Source of the DNA: Paraescarpia echinospica
Lineage: Eukaryota; Annelida; Polychaeta; Sabellida; Siboglinidae
NCBI GenBank assembly: GCA_020002185.1
Contig: CM034536.1
Location: 11,953,333 to 12,017,332 of the forward strand
DNA: 64,000 nt
Direction: 5' to 3'
This document shows, in pieces, positions 37,418-52,936 of the stretch; position 1 is the first letter of the stretch, and each line of letters begins with the position of its first letter. The notes below the pieces were generated by a model. It was not told the origin of the DNA and made no database searches. It saw nothing but the letters and a program-made list of their open reading frames with translations. Made by a program: the position numbers and the translations under genes.

Positions 37418-37638
37418 TTATTATTATTACTACTACTACTACTATTACTACTACTACTACTACTATTATTAGTATTATTATTACTACTACTACTACTATT
37501 ACTACTACTACTACTACTATTATTAGTATTATTATTACTACTACTACTACTACTACTACTATTATTATTACTACTACTACTACTACTATTACTATTATTA
37601 TTATTACTACTACTACTACTATTACTACTACTACTACA

Positions 37639-37670
<32 letters not shown>

Positions 37671-37690
37671 AACAACAACAATAACAATAA
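36855..37690. repeat. (ACT)n/(ATT)n/(ACG)n satellite
   Basis: More than 800 bp of triplet repeats. 35924-36854 between the Penelope-like element and this array shows no features. Confidence 0.97.
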
Positions 37691-38438
37691 CAATAACACC
37701 AACATCACACATTGTAAAACCATCAGCAACAACATGTTAAACGGCAATACTCTGCTGCTATTACTGATAGTAATAATGCTACTAATACTAGTAGTACAAA
37801 GATAATAATAATAATAGCAATATTGATAACACGTGGATAGTGATTTCACCGTAATTAAAAAAACGGACAACAAATGGAACGAAACACGAAATAACTGTAC
37901 ACGACAGTCAATCTCATTCATTAATCAATCTTATGGTTACAGCAATAATACGGATTATGCACAATGCACAGCGACGCGATCACACAACTCCACTTTTTTA
38001 CAAAGCTCGCATTTTAAAATTTACTGACTTGGTACAATTTAAGATATTACTATTTATGTATAAAGCCCATAAATTAATTACCATCGAATATTCAAAGGTT
38101 ATTTGTTAAACATGTTAAGAAGCACTCCACACGAAGTCAAAATCTATTTTTACGTACCCGTGCTTCAACCACTAGAAGATGTATGTCATTAATTGTATAA
38201 TGATCCAACATGTGGAATTCGTTGAATATCAGTTTTAGCAATATAGGTTCGTTTCACCTTTTTAAACCACACTACAGCAAACATACAGTTGAGAGTTATT
38301 GTACGCGTATATAATCGGACTTCTTTTTTTCTTTCAATTTTCGTAGCAAGCATCAAAAACATTTGTAATCATTGCCATGTTGTATATAACTAATTAATTT
38401 AACATCATGCAAAACAAAAGCTGCTAGAAATCGTCAAC

Positions 38439-38488
38439 AAAGGAGAAGCATGCCTTTATAAGTAATGTTACTTCTATGCTTCTCCTTT
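38439..38488. repeat. Hairpin
   Basis: AAAGGAGAAGCAT (38439-38451) pairs perfectly with ATGCTTCTCCTTT (38476-38488), and inside it AAGTAA (38460-38465) pairs with TTACTT (38468-38473). Confidence 0.8.
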
Positions 38489-38712
38489 CAAACTTGTCAC
38501 CCATAGGTTTTGTAGGTATCATTCACTTGTACACTTGAACTGTTTGATTTGTTTGAATAAACGCTTTTGACTTGATTTGACTTGACAGACACAGTACAAT
38601 ACATTGCTCTTCAAATCTCCAATTCTCCAATGCCACTCACTAATTGTGTCTGACCAAAATATTAGTCCAACGTTGGACTGCGTTTGACGACGACAGCCCG
38701 AGTTACACTGAC

Positions 38713-38891
38713 CGTGGGGTGAGGTCCGGTTTGGCGATGCGGACCGACTTGGGGGGGTGAGGTCGGTGCAAAGCTGCAGGGTCGGAGGTCAGAGAATCGT
38801 TGTCACCGTTGTAGATCACGTTGAATGTATGGCGGAGTATGTCCTGACGTCTACCAGTCCCTCGGTACGCCAGGATCTCGTTTTCGTAAGC
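38713..38891 (-). CDS. VWA4 exon E
   Basis: Acceptor gattgtag|GCT, donor ACG|gtcagt phase 2. Encodes AYENEILAYRGTGRRQDIL then RHTFNVIYN and a basic end, alignable with exon E of VWA5. Confidence 0.72.
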
Positions 38892-41800
38892 CTACAATCG
38901 TAGATGCACGTGCAAACATCACGGGCGTATACAACGGACGTGTGCCATAAAAAAATGCTGCGGCTCGATCAAATTGTTCCTTACGTCCGATGCATGGATA
39001 CATAAAACATTGGCCAGAAATGGAATTTCAAACTTGTTGCGGACATTTAATAGGTTGTTCCTTACATCAAGAGTGGAACTTTTCTTTTTCTACTCTCGTC
39101 TCTTCACAAAACAAATTATTAATTGTCCATCAATGGTACAACTCTACTTCGTGGAACAATTATAGGGAAAGACAGTTGTGAGTCTGAACCACTGATTTAT
39201 GACAGATCGTTGTACGACAATGTGTTGATATTTAAAATATTTAGTATTTTTTATGACGCTTGAGCAATTGAATGGCATGTTTTAGTATATAAAATATAAA
39301 TAAACTAGCCAGGAATGTACGTGAAGTTAAACTAAGTATACGAATGCTAGTATATGGCGTGAGTGTGTGCGTGCGTGAGTGCGTGTGCTTGCGTGCGTGT
39401 GTGCGTGTGTGCGTGTGTGCGTGTGTGCGTGCGTGCGTGCATGTGTGCGTATGTGCGTGTGTGCGCGTGCGCGAGAGCGTAGGAGGGTGCGTGTGCGTGG
39501 TGCAAACGTGCGTGCGTATGCGAATGTGTGCAGCACGGTGCCTCTGCGTGAGTACGTAGATTACCCGGAACGTACCCTGAACGAGGCGATGTTTTCCTCC
39601 TTGTAGATAATCGCCATGATGATGGTGCTGACGATCTTCTCAAACTTGCCGATGTGCAAGTGTTTGCCGTTGGTCGACTTGGCTAAGTCGTACCAGAAAT
39701 AGTCAGCCTCCTGGTCGTCGTGCAGCTGTATGCTGTAGATGGTTACCTCCTGCAGACGGGACGAAAATGATGTAACCATATTACCGTCACAGTGGAATAG
39801 CATCGGAACACCGACATAGTGGATTAGTACAGGAACATGCTCGGACTATGTCAAGCTGTTCCTTATATCCATCGTTGCATATTAAGTAACACAGTGCAGG
39901 TCAGAATAGTGATTTTAAAGTTGTTACTCTTTAAGCTAATCAGACGACCTCATAGAGCGAAACCACTGCGTGATTAATAACGATAATAGTAACACATCTA
40001 CCGATGATGACAAATGCGATAACACTTGAAAACGTGAAAAGGGTTCGCCATAGAATTGGTGCGACTTAGATGTTTTTTATTATGTTTCTACATTGTCCTA
40101 TCTGCTACACGACACATTCGCTGTGTTGTTCGTAAAATTCGAAATTGCTATTTACTCAAAGACCTGCATATGACCAATTTGTGTAATTTAGATAGTCACA
40201 GTTTCTGTCAGCAAACACTTACATTAAGCATTGGCGTCGGAACTTGTGACTATTCGGAGAGCTTGTGGTCACCATAAACCTCCAATTGCACTCCCCTTGA
40301 GGCTATCCAAACACCAACATTGAGGCTCTCCACAAACCTCCAACTGCACCCCTTTGAGGCTCTCGAAAAAGCCCAAAAATGCACCCCTTCCCTAAATGTT
40401 GTGGGAGGCTAATTCTGTCTCCGCACATCCACCAAAAATATTGGGGGCTGAGCCTTCCCAAACCCCGCACCCGTTCTGACGTCTTAGTTATGTATTTTGT
40501 ATATTTAGAATAGAACCATAGGGTGGGACTCGGTCAACCGATCAGGATACGCAGTATTCCTGGGCACGCACCATATCCTGGTGGAGGACAACGAGTTCAT
40601 CTCGCCAGTCGATGTTGTCGGTGTTCAGGGGGTAGTTGGGGGCGTGAGGACGCGAATCCCCCACCATGATGATGATGCGACGACTATGGGGGGTCCACGA
40701 CAGTTGTAGGCGGATCTGTCTAAGAGCCAGCTCGTAGCACTTGCAGCTCTTGTCCCACTGCTCGTCGCTTGTGTTCAGCAGGCCCCGCACGAACTCCTGA
40801 ACGTGATATCAACAGGCGAGTTAAAGGGAAGTAATATGTTCCGTACCCTGGAAAGCAATAATAACAGGTGAGTTAAAGGAAGGTGGTCTGTTCCGTTACC
40901 TGGGAAAGTGATAATAACAGGTGAGTTAAAGGGAGGTAATAGTTCCGTTACCCAGGAAAGTGATAATTAAAGGTGAGTTAAAGGTAGGTGGTCTATACCG
41001 TTACCTGGGAACGTGATAATAACAGGTGAGTTAAAGGGAGGTGGTCTGTGCCGTTACCGGGGAAAGTGATAATAACGGGTGAGTTAAAGAGAGGTGGTAT
41101 GTTCCGTTACCCGTGAAAGTGATAATAACAGGTGAGTTAAAGGGAGGTGGTCTGTTCCGTTATCCGGGAAAGTGATAATAACAGGTGAGATATAGGGAGG
41201 TAATAGTTCCGTTACCCGGGAAAGTGATAATTAAAGGTGAGTTAAAGGTAGGTGGTCTATACCGTTAACTGGGAACGTGATAATAACAGATGAGTTAAAG
41301 TGAGGTTCTATACCGTTACCCGGGGAAGTGATAATAACAGGTGAGTTAAAGGGAGGTGGTCTATACCGTTACCTGGGAAAGTGATAATAACAGGTGAGTT
41401 AAAGAGAGGTGGTATGTTCCGTTATCCGGGAAAGTGGTAATAACAGGTGAGTTAAAGGGAGGTAATAGTTCCGTTACCCTGGAAAGTGATAATTAAAGGT
41501 GAGTTGAAGGTAGGTGGTCTATACCGTTACCTGGGAACGTGATAATAACAGATGAGTTAAAGTGAGATTCTATACCGTTACCCGGGGAAGTTATAATAAC
41601 AGGTGAGTTAAAGGGAGGTGGTCTATACCGTTACCTGGGAAAGTGATAATAACAGGTGAGTTAAAGAGAGGTGGTATGTTCCGTTACCAGTGAAAGTGAT
41701 AATAATAGGTGAGTTAAAGGGAGGTGGGCTGTTCCGTTACCGGGGAATGTGACAATAACAGGTGAGTTAAAGCGAGGTGGTATGTTCCGTTACCTGGGAA

Positions 41801-42762
41801 AGTGATAATAATAGGTGGGTTAAAGGGAGGTGATCTGTTCCGTTACCTGGGAAAGTGATAATACCAGGTGAATTAAAGGGACGTTGACTGTTCCGTTATC
41901 TGGAATCAGCCGCGGGTAATTAATAACAGTTTGCTGAATTGGTTGCATTGGATATGGGAATATAGCGCCGCAGTGAACATCATAGAACATAGCGACTAAG
42001 TCAACCGGCGTTCGATATATTGCCAACAGAATTGTTTCTAATCAGAACATTTTGTTTACGCTTTGAGGAAGACAAAATTAGGAAAGAATTTAAGACAAGA
42101 ACACGGTTTCGGGCTTATTAAACGCAATATTTGGCCAAAGATCAATGCATTACTTAACATAAAGTATGAGGAACAAAAAACCTTCCTTTAATGGTAGATG
42201 ATACTGAAATTAGTAGACGTACGTCTTCGTCTTGCAGAAATAGAGGCAGAAACTATCTGCTAACATTATTTTTTTAAAACAGTAGTAGTTATGTAAGCAA
42301 CAACAGTAGTAGCTATGTAAGCAACAACAGTAGTAGCTATGTAAGCAACAACAGTAGTAGCTATGTAAGCAACACCAGTAGTAGCTATGTAAGCAACACC
42401 AGTAGTAGCTATGTAAACAACAACAGTAGTAGCTATGTAAGCAACAACAGTAGTAGCTATGTAAGCAACAACAGTAGCCATGAAAACGGCAGTAGGGAAC
42501 ACAACAGCGACAATGAGAACGATCGTGACAATGTGATACCTTTACTGCCTTGGAGTTATGCGTGAAGTCCATGTACATGGTCGAGTACTTGGTGCTGTCG
42601 TAGTCGCCGTGTACGACCACAGCCACGCGTACGCCTTTGATCTCATTGAACACACGGTCCGTCAGACCGCTGATGTCGTGCCGCAGAGCATTGGTGACTC
42701 CGACCATGGAGGCCGACGTGTCAATGCACAGCACGACCTCCAGAGGCGGGTCCATAGAATTT
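38713..42762 (-). CDS. VWA4: VWA-domain gene, 3' end not seen
   Basis: Fourth paralogue. Exons: 42540-42762, 40572-40796, 39576-39749, 38713-38891; phases 2 in, 0, 0, 0, 2 out. Motifs: CIDTSASM (the only classic DxSxS in the cluster), VVVHGDY, then a divergent SDEQWDKSCKCYEL where relatives read TGG(D/H)..EC, IIMVGDSRPHAP, NIDWRDEL and IYSIQLHDD..YFW. The loss of the GG(D) motif suggests weakened or lost metal binding (inference). An upstream exon is implied by the phase 2 acceptor. Exons after 38713 were not found; the interval down to VWA3 is filled by satellites, an LTR and a Penelope-like element. The first intron contains a 1.1 kb array of about 53 bp repeats. Confidence 0.8.
39357..39475. 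repeat. GTGC/GT-rich microsatellite
   Basis: GTGTGCGTGC units in the intron after VWA4 exon D. Confidence 0.93.
39576..39749 (-). CDS. VWA4 exon D
   Basis: Acceptor gtctgcag|GAG, donor AGG|gtacgt, phase 0, 58 codons. Encodes EVTIYSIQLHDDQEADYFW and GKHLHIGKF. Confidence 0.87.
40280..40470. repeat. Dispersed minisatellite-bearing element, copy 2 (inverted)
   Basis: Read on the minus strand: GCTCAGCCCCCAATATT, then repeats like GAGAGCCTCAAAGGGGTGCA. Confidence 0.6.
40572..40796 (-). CDS. VWA4 exon C
   Basis: Acceptor acgttcag|GAG, donor ATG|gtgcgt, phase 0, 75 codons. Encodes EFVRGLLNTSDEQWDKSC, then IIIMVGDSRPHAP and NIDWRDELVVL. Confidence 0.87.
40815..41885. repeat. About 53 bp minisatellite
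   Basis: Roughly 20 copies of a unit with GGTGAGTTAAAGGGAGG, GTTCCGTTACCTGGG and AAGTGATAATAACA. Fills most of the intron before VWA4 exon C. On the coding strand each unit contains CCCAGGTAACG, which reads like a splice site. Confidence 0.96.
42288..42480. repeat. 24 bp minisatellite
   Basis: Eight copies of TATGTAAGCAACAACAGTAG plus four bases, in the intron after VWA4 exon A+B. Confidence 0.96.
42540..42762 (-). CDS. VWA4 exon A+B
   Basis: Acceptor gctgcgcag|A phase 2, donor AAG|gtatca phase 0. Encodes NSMDPPLEVVLCIDTSASM through IKGVRVAVVVHGDY to NSKAVK. A GA array lies just upstream of the acceptor and a 24 bp minisatellite follows the donor. Confidence 0.87.
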
Positions 42763-42794
42763 CTGCGCAGCACAGTGGACACTCAACATTCAAA

Positions 42795-42796
<2 letters not shown>

Positions 42797-42838
<42 letters not shown>

Positions 42839-43141
42839 AGGGGAGAGAGAGGGAGGAATGAAGGGGGGGAGGGGAGAGAGAGGGAGGAATGAAGGGAGGG
42901 ATGGACGGGGGTAGGAGGGAGGGACGGAGGGACGGAGGCAGAGAGGAAGGGACGGAGGGATGGAGGGACGGACGGACGGTGGGAGGGAGGGAGGGACGAA
43001 CGGACGGACGGAGGGTGGGAGGGAGGGACATACACACACGCACCTTCAATCATACACGCACGCACGCACGCACGCATGCAGGCAGGTAAACAGGTAGGAG
43101 GGCAGACGGGCAGGCGGACAGGCGAATAGACGGACAAGCAG

Positions 43142-43180
<39 letters not shown>

Positions 43181-43235
43181 CTCAGACAGACAGACAGACA
43201 GACAGACATTCAGACAGACAGACAGACAGACAGAC
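42797..43235. repeat. (GA)n, GGGA-rich and (CAGA)n block
   Basis: Purine-rich on the plus strand throughout; upstream of VWA4 exon A+B. 43240-43490 has no features. Confidence 0.94.
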
Positions 43236-43979
43236 AGCCATATCTACTATTTTATTGACACTAACAACACTAAAGTAACAATGTTTAAAAATAAATAACT
43301 AAGATAACTTATCAATTACTTTGCGGTCATTATATTTTGAAAGGCATCTAAAATGTTGGCACTGGCAAACTCACATAAAAAAGAGCAGAACCGAGCTGTC
43401 TAATACCAACCATCAGGTATATTGCGGTTGGTCTTAATCATGTCATTATTGCGAGATCAATAACAACAGTTTGCAGGTAATTATACTCCAATAATTAGGG
43501 TTAGAGTTATGCTGAAGGTTAGGGTTAGGTTAGGTTGAATGTACTTTTGACAAAATCTGCATCAAATGTTTATATGCATTTGTACGCGGAGAGGTGCTGT
43601 AAATTCTCTCCTATCTGCAGCGGTGTAGCAAAACATTCTGCCGCTGAAAAATACTGCGGCACCGACCCATTAATGCGCATGTCCGAAAGTACAGTTTTTC
43701 GCGGGGAGACGTCAGGGCTTGTTGTATGTTAGCAAGGGGCGAAAAATCCTGCCGCTGTAAAATACTGCCGCACCGACCCTGGATTCTGGCTGGCACATGG
43801 TCGGGCCCTGTTGATGTGTTTGTTTTTAAGTCATGAAGTAATTTGGTGACTCCTTTTGTTATGATGTTGATGTGTTTTATACTACACTCCCTGTAGTAAC
43901 CTAATGATAACCTAGTAACCAGGCCTATAACCAGAACACGTTGCGGGCCCCGCAAAACAATCCCAGAAATCAAGCCGCT

Positions 43980-44002
43980 TCTGTAATCTTAGGATATATA
44001 TA

Positions 44003-44033
<31 letters not shown>

Positions 44034-44095
44034 GTAATATATATTATAGATATATATTATAGATATATATTATATATGTATATATGTTATCTTCC
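43980..44095. repeat. (AT)n block
   Basis: TATA-rich array. Similar blocks at 44955-44990 and 45066-45105 bracket two further minisatellite copies. Confidence 0.9.
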
Positions 44096-44104
44096 CATTT
44101 AATA

Positions 44105-44500
44105 TCCATAGGCATCGGAACCTTGGGGGGCGTCGGGTGCTCAGCCCCCAATATTGAGGAACTGGAGATAGGTTTAGTCCCTTTATATTTGGCAAGGGGC
44201 GTACTGTTGGATGATTAGGTGATCTTCAAGTAGGATACAGTTGGAGGTTTAGGTGATCTTCAAGTAGGATACAGTTGGAGGTTTAGGTGATCTTCAAGTA
44301 GGATGCAGTTGGAGGTTTAGGTGATCTTCAAGTAGGATGCAGTTGGAGGTTTAGGTGATCTTCAAGTAGGATGCAGTTAGAGGTTTAGGTGATCTTCAAG
44401 TAGGATGCAGTTGGAGGTTTAGGTGATCTTCAAGTAGGATGCAGTTGGAGGTTTAGGTGATCTTCAAGTAGGATGCAGTTGGAGGTTTAGGTGAGTCTCA
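44105..44500. repeat. 34 bp minisatellite, dispersed family copy 3
   Basis: Eight copies of a 34 bp unit with GATCTTCAAGTAGGATGCAG and TTGGAGGTTTAGGT, preceded by GCTCAGCCCCCAATATT. Two more copies at 44992-45064. Confidence 0.93.
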
Positions 44501-45066
44501 ATGGAGTGGTGTAGCTAATGGCCACTCAGGCCACCCGTCCCTAACATCCACCATGTTCTACGGTCTGCCGTATGTGATATGTGATTTGTCCCCTTCCTTG
44601 CTGATTACTTATTTCATCACCCATTACCTTGACAGTCGGCCTGCCTCGATCTGCACCCCATATCCCTTATACACAATCATATGCAACATGTGGCTTAGTA
44701 TTCTTCTTCTTTTTGAGTTCAACAACATCAGTTCCTCCAAATCATCCACCCTTCTAGCTTCTGTAATACTCCAGATTTAGCTGTTTTTACAATCGTGCCG
44801 CCTTAGTTGTTCCCGTTTTACAATCGCTACTACATCCAGCTCATGTTCGTTTGCCGACGTTTTACACGATCTTATTACTTTTCTACTCTACTTACTTGAA
44901 TGATACTTACTTAAATTGATGGATGTTGCATGTGTACTGAGCATTTTGCACCACACAATATGTATATATGTATATATATATATATATATATTCAAGTAGG
45001 ATGCATTTGGAGGTTTAGGTAATCTTCAAGTAGGATACAGATGGAGGTTTAAGTGATCTTCAAGTA

Positions 45067-45104
<38 letters not shown>

Positions 45105-46136
45105 AAGAAAAAAATCCATATGCCCATGCAGACATTCAGAAATGTACACATGCAGACTTCGCTATAATTAAAATTTAATACGTAAATATCATATCGTAAT
45201 TGGGATGCAGTTTGCTCAGTTCGTAAAGTGTAGTCTCAGTAATGGTGCATAATGGCAATGCCCAAGTTTTTGAATTTGAAAACGTGTGTACGGTGTCTAT
45301 TAAACGTATTCCAATTACATTACACCATAACAGTGCACATGCATTAAAATAATTACTAGAATTTACATTATCTGAAAACATAAGTGTGGTATGCATTAAA
45401 TATACATGAATTAATGTAGCGTATGTGGAATGCATACTTGGGTAGTGTATAAGTAACTATGCCTGCAGTGTCTTTGCTTCATTACTAGCATCAAACCAAC
45501 TATATAATTAGTGTGCATAGTGTTATATCTTGTGTGACTGTCACACGGATAAAATAATTTTACTCTTATTGTCATTGGAATGTGCAAGATATGACGACAT
45601 AATTATATATATATAAAATAATATATAATAGTTTTGGCAATTTGATTAGATTATTTGTGCTGAATAAAACTTGCATCATATTAGCTGGCTAGCATTTATA
45701 AATATTTCCATATCATACTTCCAAATGTCTGATAAACAACATTCAAATAATATTACACCCATCCTATCACAAATATTCATAATAAAGCTTGAAGACCGCG
45801 ATTAGATTAATATATTTAGAATAGGACAAACTATTTCTTTACACAAAAACTTCTACTTGCGGACATGCACATAAAGGGTCGGTGCGGCAGTATTTTACAT
45901 AAATATATAAATGTAAAGGTAATTGTTGTTCTACATTGCATCTATTTGTTTCGTGTTTACAATATGTTAAGTATGAAAACATTTAAAATTAATGGATTTC
46001 GCGACTGTCGTAATCAGTACCAGTCAAAATGTAACGCTAAATAACATAATCTGGATGAACGTACGTATACGTACGGCCCTGGCTACCTGTTCGTAAAATT
46101 AGTCTGTGTACGTATAGCCCCCTTGCTAACATATAA

Positions 46137-46592
46137 GGGCTCAGCACACTGTCAGTTTTCCCATTGGCGACCATGTTAATGTTTTGTGTGATTATAAGAA
46201 AACGTGACCTATAAAGTTTCTTAAACTTCTCACCTGCTGTTATTATCATCTCATTGACATGCTTGTCGATTTTAGTCAAAGTCTAATATCTCTAGCTCTT
46301 GCAAAATGCCTGTATGTATGACACCCGTCAATATTTACAAATGCATGCAGGCAGTAATCCGGCTAAAGTGTCAACTAGCCAAATTGCTGCCAGATACCCT
46401 TCCGCTTAGTAAAATCAGCTAAAAAGACACCATTTTACTATCAACAGCTTCTACAATCACATCTAGAAATCTGACTACTCAAATGCACTTATGTCAGAGC
46501 AAGTGAACATTGTAAAAAATCATTTCTCAAAAATATACTGCACTTTTTTTCGTCTGTAATCAAGCAGGAAGTCCAACAGTGTGCTGACCCCA
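46137..46592. repeat. Left terminal repeat
   Basis: Direct copy of 47502-47957. Confidence 0.92.
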
Positions 46593-47501
46593 AATAGGCT
46601 GGTGATTTTGGAGAAAAATGTTGAAAACAACACACTTTATAGGCACCAATGGTACAAGCACTCTGCAATTTTATTTTTTTGTAATCCCTCCAGGTGTTTG
46701 TGTTTTATGCACATTTCAAAGGTGCCACCAAACTTGGCAAGGCACCAGAAAAATCAGCACTTCGCTGTTGGACAATTTGTAATCCAGCACAACGTTCTCA
46801 GGTGGCACTATGAACTCCTGATACAGTTTTCCAGAAAGTCCAATAAATGTTTTATAAGAAAATTCAATACAGGCAGTTGTTACGTTACATTCAAATGTAT
46901 ATTGATTTTGTTACCTTATGCCCTATTTACAAAGGTAAACATCAACAAAAAGTCACCTTAGGGTGTGAATTCCTCAAAGGCCAGACATCTCAAGCAGTTC
47001 AATTACATAATATTACACAGCTTCATTAGCAGACATTCAGAAAACAATGCCACTTGCTTAATTGGCCAGAAGGTCCAGTCAGTAGACAGATCTGATAACA
47101 GGCTCCGGCTATGGCCTACTCCAGCTAATCACTGTCCTCAGACTTCATTAGGGTCAATGACAACATATTCACTTGTGTTTAATTAGCTGAAGTAAACAAA
47201 AAACGATTGATGAATCACCCTGCTGCAATGTTATTGGTTCATTTTCATTCAGATTTTCAAATTGAGGCTTAACTACTGGCATACGCACCCCACCCCCCTT
47301 ATAAGACATGTGTTCCGTCACTGTGATTTTGACTTGCAGACTGATGAGAAGTCTGTAATATCCAAAAACGGTTTGTCCCATTCAACTGTAGTTTTGCCAT
47401 ACACGTATTTTCAGTAATTGTTTCAAGATATTTGAAGTAAAACGCGTCCTCCGTGATTGTGCAATGACTATAGCGTGCTTTCGTTGCCAGGCTCTCTACT
47501 T

Positions 47502-47957
47502 GGGCTCAGCACACTGTCAGTTTTCCCATTGGCGACCATGTTAATGTTTTGTGTGATTATAAGAAAACGTGACCTATAAAGTTTCTTAAACTTCTCACCT
47601 GCTGTTATTATCATCTCATTGACATGCTTGTCGATTTTAGTCAAAATCTAATATCTCTAGCTCTTGCAAAATGCCTGTATGTATGACACCCGTCAATATT
47701 TACAAATGCATGCAGGCAGTAATCCGGCTAAAGTGTCAACTAGCCAAATTGCTGCCAGATACCCTTCCGCTTAGTAAAATCAGCTAAAAAGACACCATTT
47801 TACTATCAACAGCTTCTACAATCACATCTAGAAATCTGACTACTCAAATGCACTTATGTCAGAGCAAGTGAACATTGTAAAAAATCATTTCTCAAAAATA
47901 TACTGCACTTTTTTTCGTCTGTAATCAAGCAGGAAGTCCAACAGTGTGCTGACCCCA
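47502..47957. repeat. Right terminal repeat
   Basis: Direct copy of 46137-46592. Confidence 0.92.
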
Positions 47958-48545
47958 TAACAAGCCCTGACGTCTCCCCGCAAAAGACTACTTCCGGACA
48001 TGCGCATTAAAGGTCGGTGCGGCAGTATTTTTCAGCGGCAGTATTTTTCGCTACAGCGGCTCGCACATATAGAAAGTGGCGCCACATAGCGGGTATTTAT
48101 ATTTATATTCCAAAAGCCACAGCGCCAGCTAGCGGGTATTCATATTTATATACCAAATGGTTTCGCGGATTTTTAGACAATAGAAATTGCTCTCAGGCAC
48201 TACGCATTGTCATAAATAAGGATGACGATGATAATAATATTAGTAAAACTTCACTTTTTATAAATCATCAACGTTCAGGAGTATTTACAAATACAGTAAA
48301 AGTTGAGAAAGTTAAATCCTACGTAATTTATAAATAAAAAAGGTATATGTAATTAAATTACGGTATTAAAACTCTTATTTTAAACCATGTGAGTCTTAAA
48401 TGTAAGATCTAAGGAAAAACGACACTATTATTTTTATTATTATAGAGGTCCTACCAAGTAGAACATCGATACGTTGTTACATGTTAGAAATCGCTTATTT
48501 AACGACACTGAACTCAAATGGGTGGAGTGATTAACACGATCATCA

Positions 48546-48872
48546 GTCATGGAGCGCAGTAGCGCAGCGCTAAGACATCCGGGCTCTCGTCTGAGAGAAC
48601 ACGGGTTCGAATCCGGTACGGCGGTGTCGAACCTTGGGTAAGTTCGTTTACTCTATATTGCTTTAGTTCACTCAGCTTTATGAACGAATACCTGGCTATA
48701 GATAGTGGTGGATATTTGTGTACGCATTAATTGCAGCGTGGCTGAATGCTTCCCAGCGAATTCGAGATGGTGTTCGATTGAACAGGGTCTGCCAGGGAGT
48801 AAAGTGTAAAGCGCTTTGAGCAGTCCAGAAGACTGGATACTGTGCTATATAAGAACTTACGTTTACTTTATC
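48546..48872 (+). mobile_element. tRNA-derived SINE with V-type core
   Basis: tRNA-like head with A box TAGCGCAGCGCTAAG, anticodon-like stem CTCTC/GAGAG and perfect B box GGTTCGAATCC (about 48603). The 3' part has AAAGCGCTTTGAG...GACTGG...GCTATATAAG, matching the conserved V domain known from V-SINEs. Not a functional tRNA gene: the acceptor stem does not close. Confidence 0.75.
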
Positions 48873-49031
48873 ATTCAAGATATATTTAACACAAACAAAC
48901 TAACAATCATCCAGTTAATCCCACAAACAATCAGCAAACTAACCAAACAACAAATAAATCAACCAGTCATCCGACCAATCAAACATCCTGGGTGTCCACA
49001 CGTTTGTGACCATTTCATACCTCTTCGATAC

Positions 49032-52442
<3,411 letters not shown>

Positions 52443-52818
52443 AGCTCTGCCGGGAGAAAGGCTGGATGATGAATCTACCGGTGTATATAAACTTGCTCGT
52501 TCAGCAACAACATTGTGCTTACAAATTCAGCTGTTTGCAATATATTTCGTCTTTCCGTGTATATTTTGACACTGATGTGCGGGTTAAGATAACTTTGTGA
52601 ACACGTTTGCACCTTAAAGGAAATAAAAACAAGGCATTAGCTAAAATCCGTTTTCCATGTGTATACAAAGTTTAACATTTTATGTAGCATTCGAGAACAT
52701 TAAACAAATACAGAAAAATACATTTGTACCATAAATTCGATTTTAAACCCATCTGTGTAGCGATTCCCGCGGAAAATAAAAATTTAATGAGCTAGGCGAT
52801 CACGTGATATCGTGACGT

Positions 52819-52936
52819 CACATATGACCCACACTCGCATCAGGCCGACCATTTCCATGCATTCAGAGCATGTTTACAAGGATAGCTTTAGGGTCGAAAC
52901 GAGCGTCAGAATGAGTTATTGTGCAATATTCCGATG
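52819..52936. repeat. Outer part of palindrome left arm
   Basis: CATATGACCCACACTCGCAT to ATTCCGATG is the inverted copy of 59378-59495; separated from the inner arm by the LINE insertion. Confidence 0.85.

Larger units (their letters stand above)
46137..47957. mobile_element. Non-autonomous element with 455 bp direct terminal repeats
   Basis: Terminal repeats 46137-46592 and 47502-47957 are nearly identical (offset 1365; one difference seen by eye). Each begins GGGCTCAGCACACTG and ends CAGTGTGCTGACCCC, so each is also bounded by inverted repeats. The whole is flanked by ATAA on both sides, and a related repeat at 43700-43740 gives the empty site. The 909 bp between has no coding. Could be a TRIM-type LTR element, or two MITEs mobilised as a composite. 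Confidence 0.75.

Noticed and set aside
40815..41885. Regular 53 bp repeats as a CRISPR array
   Set aside because: No unique spacers; the entire unit repeats, and the context is an animal intron.
42210..42500. Coding continuation of VWA4 exon A+B into the YYCCCLHS repeat
   Set aside because: A donor (AAG|gtatca) precedes it and joins in phase to exon C; the repeat frame is a 24 bp minisatellite read through.
48546..48625. Functional tRNA gene
   Set aside because: Boxes A and B are good but the acceptor stem does not pair and a SINE body follows.
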